DNA of 44,604 bases from Lachnospiraceae bacterium (GTDB taxonomy: Bacteria; Bacillota; Clostridia; Oscillospirales; CAG-272): NCBI GenBank assembly GCA_024404495.1, contig JAKSPT010000022.1, positions 1 to 44,604 on the forward strand. The letters run 5' to 3'. Shown here one piece after another: positions 41,859-44,604 of the stretch. A model generated the notes under the pieces. It was not told where the DNA came from, ran no database searches, and saw only the letters and a list, made by a program, of their open reading frames with translations. The first letter of the stretch is position 1. The number at the start of each line of letters is the position of its first letter. A program made the position numbers and the translations under genes.

Positions 41859-41887
41859 TTGACAACCTCCCCTTGTTCTGTTATAAT
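41859..41887 (+). promoter_or_regulatory. Promoter of tRNA-Lys
   Basis: TTGACA (41859-41864), 17 nt, TATAAT (41882-41887). Confidence 0.9.
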
Positions 41888-41906
41888 ATATCCGTTCGCA
41901 ATGAAC

Positions 41907-41982
41907 GCCCCTGTAGCTCAGATGGTAGAGCACTTGACTTTTAATCAAGGTGTCCGGAGTTCGAGTCTCCGCAGGAGCACCA
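41907..41982 (+). tRNA. tRNA-Lys (anticodon TTT), CCA encoded
   Basis: 76 nt with D stem GCTC/GAGC, anticodon stem CTTGA/TCAAG around the loop CTTTTAA (anticodon TTT at 41940-41942), T stem CGGAG/CTCCG with loop TTCGAGT, and an encoded CCA. The acceptor stem GCCCCTG / CAGGAGC has a C-A mismatch at pair 3-70; related tRNA-Lys genes usually read GCTCCTG there. Confidence 0.96.
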
Positions 41983-42015
41983 AAATCCCCGATCGCGTCA
42001 GCGGTCGGGGATTTT
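41982..42015 (+). terminator. Terminator of tRNA-Lys
   Basis: AAAATCCCCGA and TCGGGGATTTT with an inner CGC/GCG; it begins at the last base of the tRNA. Confidence 0.8.
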
Positions 42016-42064
42016 ACTTCTTCACTATTCACTCTTCACTTTTCACTCTTCTCCCGTTTCGTTA

Positions 42065-42093
42065 TTGATTTTTTCACAAAAATGTGCTATCAT
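42065..42093 (+). promoter_or_regulatory. Promoter of the second phosphoesterase
   Basis: TTGATT (42065-42070), 17 nt, TATCAT (42088-42093). Confidence 0.7.
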
Positions 42094-42136
42094 AAAATCG
42101 GATGGATTTTAATACCATAAGAAAAGAGGAATGAAT

Positions 42137-43204
42137 ATGACTTTTACGATCACCCGCGGTGCGGGGCTGCCCGGGAACGTGGATTTCGTGCTTGATACCG
42201 AAAGCACGGAGCCGATCCGCATCCTTCAGCTCACCGACACCCAGACCATTGACCTTGACGCGGTCCGCAATCCCGTCCGCAACGAGCAGATCCGCGCGGT
42301 CTATTTCTACGACGAACGTTTTTCAATGGAGGAGCGCTGCTACGGGCAGGTGAAAAAGCTCGTTTCCGAGCTTTCCCCCGATCTCATCGTTCTGACCGGG
42401 GACAACGTCTACGGCGAATTTGACGACAAGGGCAGAATGATGAAGGAATTCGTCGCCCTGATGGATTCCTTCGGGATCCCGTGGGCGCCCGTCTTCGGCA
42501 ATCACGACAACGAGTCCCGCCTCGGTGTCACCTGGCAGAAGGAGCAGTTCCTTGCGGCGAAGCATTGCCTTTTCGCCGATCAGCCTGTGACCGGCAACTG
42601 CAATTACAGCATTCTGATCCGTCAGAACGGGACCCCGACCCGTCTGCTCTTCTTCTTCGACGCCAACGGCTGCCGCGTGATCGGCAATCCCGGTGCACCC
42701 GAGGAAGGACTGCTCGTTGACAATCCCGACTACGATAAGATCGCCCAGCGCGCCGGGCTCTATCCCGATCAGACCGCGTGGTTCGTCCGCGTCGTCACTG
42801 GGCTCGAAAAGGAGACCGGACGCCGCGTCCCCTCCCTCGCGTTCCTGCACGCGCCCCTGCGCGCCTTCCGGGACACCCTGCTCGCGAAATACGGGCAGTT
42901 CGAGGAAACGCTCGATCTGACCGCGCCGGAGGACGAGGGTTGGCTCGACGAGGGGGATTTCTTCCCGATCGACCCCTTCAATTCCTTCTACGAGGTCGCC
43001 GAGGTCCTCGGGCTGAACGGCGTTTTTGTCGGTCATTACCACAACAACGCGGCAAAGATCACGGGCAAAAAAGCCGTCTTCGTCTTCGGTATGAAGACGG
43101 GAGACGTCACCTATCCGCCCAGACCCCGCCGTACCGGCGGCACGCTGATCACCGTCACCCCCGACGGCGCGGTTCCCGGCGTCGCCTTCGTTCCGGCTGA
43201 TTGA
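42137..43204 (+). CDS. Calcineurin-like metallophosphoesterase (second of two)
   Basis: 355 residues from the ATG at 42137, 6 nt after GAGGA; the ATG at 42131 touches that site. Motifs: L-Q-L-T-D-T-Q (about 33-39), L-T-G-D-N-V-Y (about 83-89), F-G-N-H-D-N-E (about 117-123), F-L-H-A-P (about 235) and V-G-H-Y-H-N-N (about 303). The first motif has D-T-Q in place of D-x-H, as in PA-phosphatase-like members of the superfamily (Dcr2/Ted1-like). No signal peptide. Substrate unknown; it is not a close copy of the phosphoesterase on the other side of the tRNA. Confidence 0.92.
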   Translation: MTFTITRGAGLPGNVDFVLDTESTEPIRILQLTDTQTIDLDAVRNPVRNEQIRAVYFYDERFSMEERCYGQVKKLVSELSPDLIVLTGDNVYGEFDDKGRMMKEFVALMDSFGIPWAPVFGNHDNESRLGVTWQKEQFLAAKHCLFADQPVTGNCNYSILIRQNGTPTRLLFFFDANGCRVIGNPGAPEEGLLVDNPDYDKIAQRAGLYPDQTAWFVRVVTGLEKETGRRVPSLAFLHAPLRAFRDTLLAKYGQFEETLDLTAPEDEGWLDEGDFFPIDPFNSFYEVAEVLGLNGVFVGHYHNNAAKITGKKAVFVFGMKTGDVTYPPRPRRTGGTLITVTPDGAVPGVAFVPAD

Positions 43205-43296
43205 GATCCGGTACGGATCGAAATCAGCGGCAGACTGATCACGCGGAACGAAAATCGTTTCCCTTGTTAAAAAACTGTTAATTCCGAAAAAAACTA

Positions 43297-43325
43297 TTGA
43301 TTTTTATTGCCCTCGCGGCTATAAT
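43297..43325 (+). promoter_or_regulatory. Promoter of groESL
   Basis: TTGATT (43297-43302), 17 nt, TATAAT (43320-43325). The stretch 43205-43296 shows only a short palindrome (GATCCGGTACGGATC). Confidence 0.88.
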
Positions 43326-43337
43326 ATCAAATAGCGT

Positions 43338-43364
43338 CTGGCACTCAAACCATCCGAGTGCTAA
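43338..43364 (+). promoter_or_regulatory. CIRCE operator (HrcA site), left arm degenerate
   Basis: CTGGCACTC, 9 nt, GAGTGCTAA. The right arm matches the CIRCE consensus fully; the left differs from TTAGCACTC at two bases. It starts 13 nt after the -10 box, where bound HrcA would block groESL until heat stress. Confidence 0.9.
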
Positions 43365-43694
<330 letters not shown>

Positions 43695-43709
43695 GCAATC
43701 ACAGCATAG

Positions 43710-44604
<895 letters not shown>

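Overview
The window looks like a chromosomal segment of an uncultured gut- or rumen-type Clostridia (Bacillota), probably close to Oscillospirales or Christensenellales. Pointers are the SigmaA-type promoters (TTGACA, 17 nt, TATAAT), GGAGG ribosome sites, a PyrR attenuator before pyrR-uraA, a CIRCE-like site before groESL, the NifU-like/GGGtGRT gene pair, and many surface proteins with Thr-Glu-Pro linkers. Placement below class level is inference.

Layout. 1-640: the 3' end of a sortase-anchored surface protein and a decayed small membrane gene. 716-3407 (minus): a large multi-pass membrane protein and a family 4 uracil-DNA glycosylase. 3489-10399 (minus): a six-gene operon (acyl-CoA synthetase, iorA, iorB, paaK-like, ACT protein, aminotransferase) read from one consensus promoter. 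Together these would turn aromatic amino acids into arylpyruvates, then aryl-acyl-CoA and aryl acids. 10607-15259 (plus): a TerB_N/TerB_C protein overlapping a BREX-type (DUF2791/BrxD-like) ATPase, then a membrane-anchored SGNH hydrolase with a Thr-Glu-Pro stalk.

15330-24919 is the most striking part: eight tandem genes for secreted proteins. Each has its own perfect promoter (TTGACA, exactly 17 nt, TATAAT), and the first seven each have their own terminator. The proteins are mosaics of four beta-rich modules in different orders. Seven end in a nearly identical tail (T-F-D-A-V-S-S, an Ala/Val segment, S-K-K-R-H) that looks like a variant surface-sorting signal. I see no enzyme motif in them; a carbohydrate-binding or surface-coat role is inferred.

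25078-26810 holds the NifU-like/GGGtGRT pair. 26893-28287 is an AT-rich insert bounded by two identical 38-nt terminators. It holds a promoter, a long RNA-like hairpin, a terminator and a family 2 glycosyltransferase. Then come trkA-trkH (potassium uptake), the PyrR-controlled pyrR-uraA unit, an AEC transporter, and a RAYT transposase with a perfect 30-bp inverted repeat. 35197-38141 (minus) has a CobW/G3E GTPase with an extraordinary His/Asp-rich domain, a second GTPase with a DUF1980-like tail, and a HAD phosphatase. 38337-40795 has an ECF sigma factor and a membrane anti-sigma-like protein whose reading frame is broken by one in-frame TAA. The end holds two metallophosphoesterases around a tRNA-Lys gene, and groES with the start of groEL.
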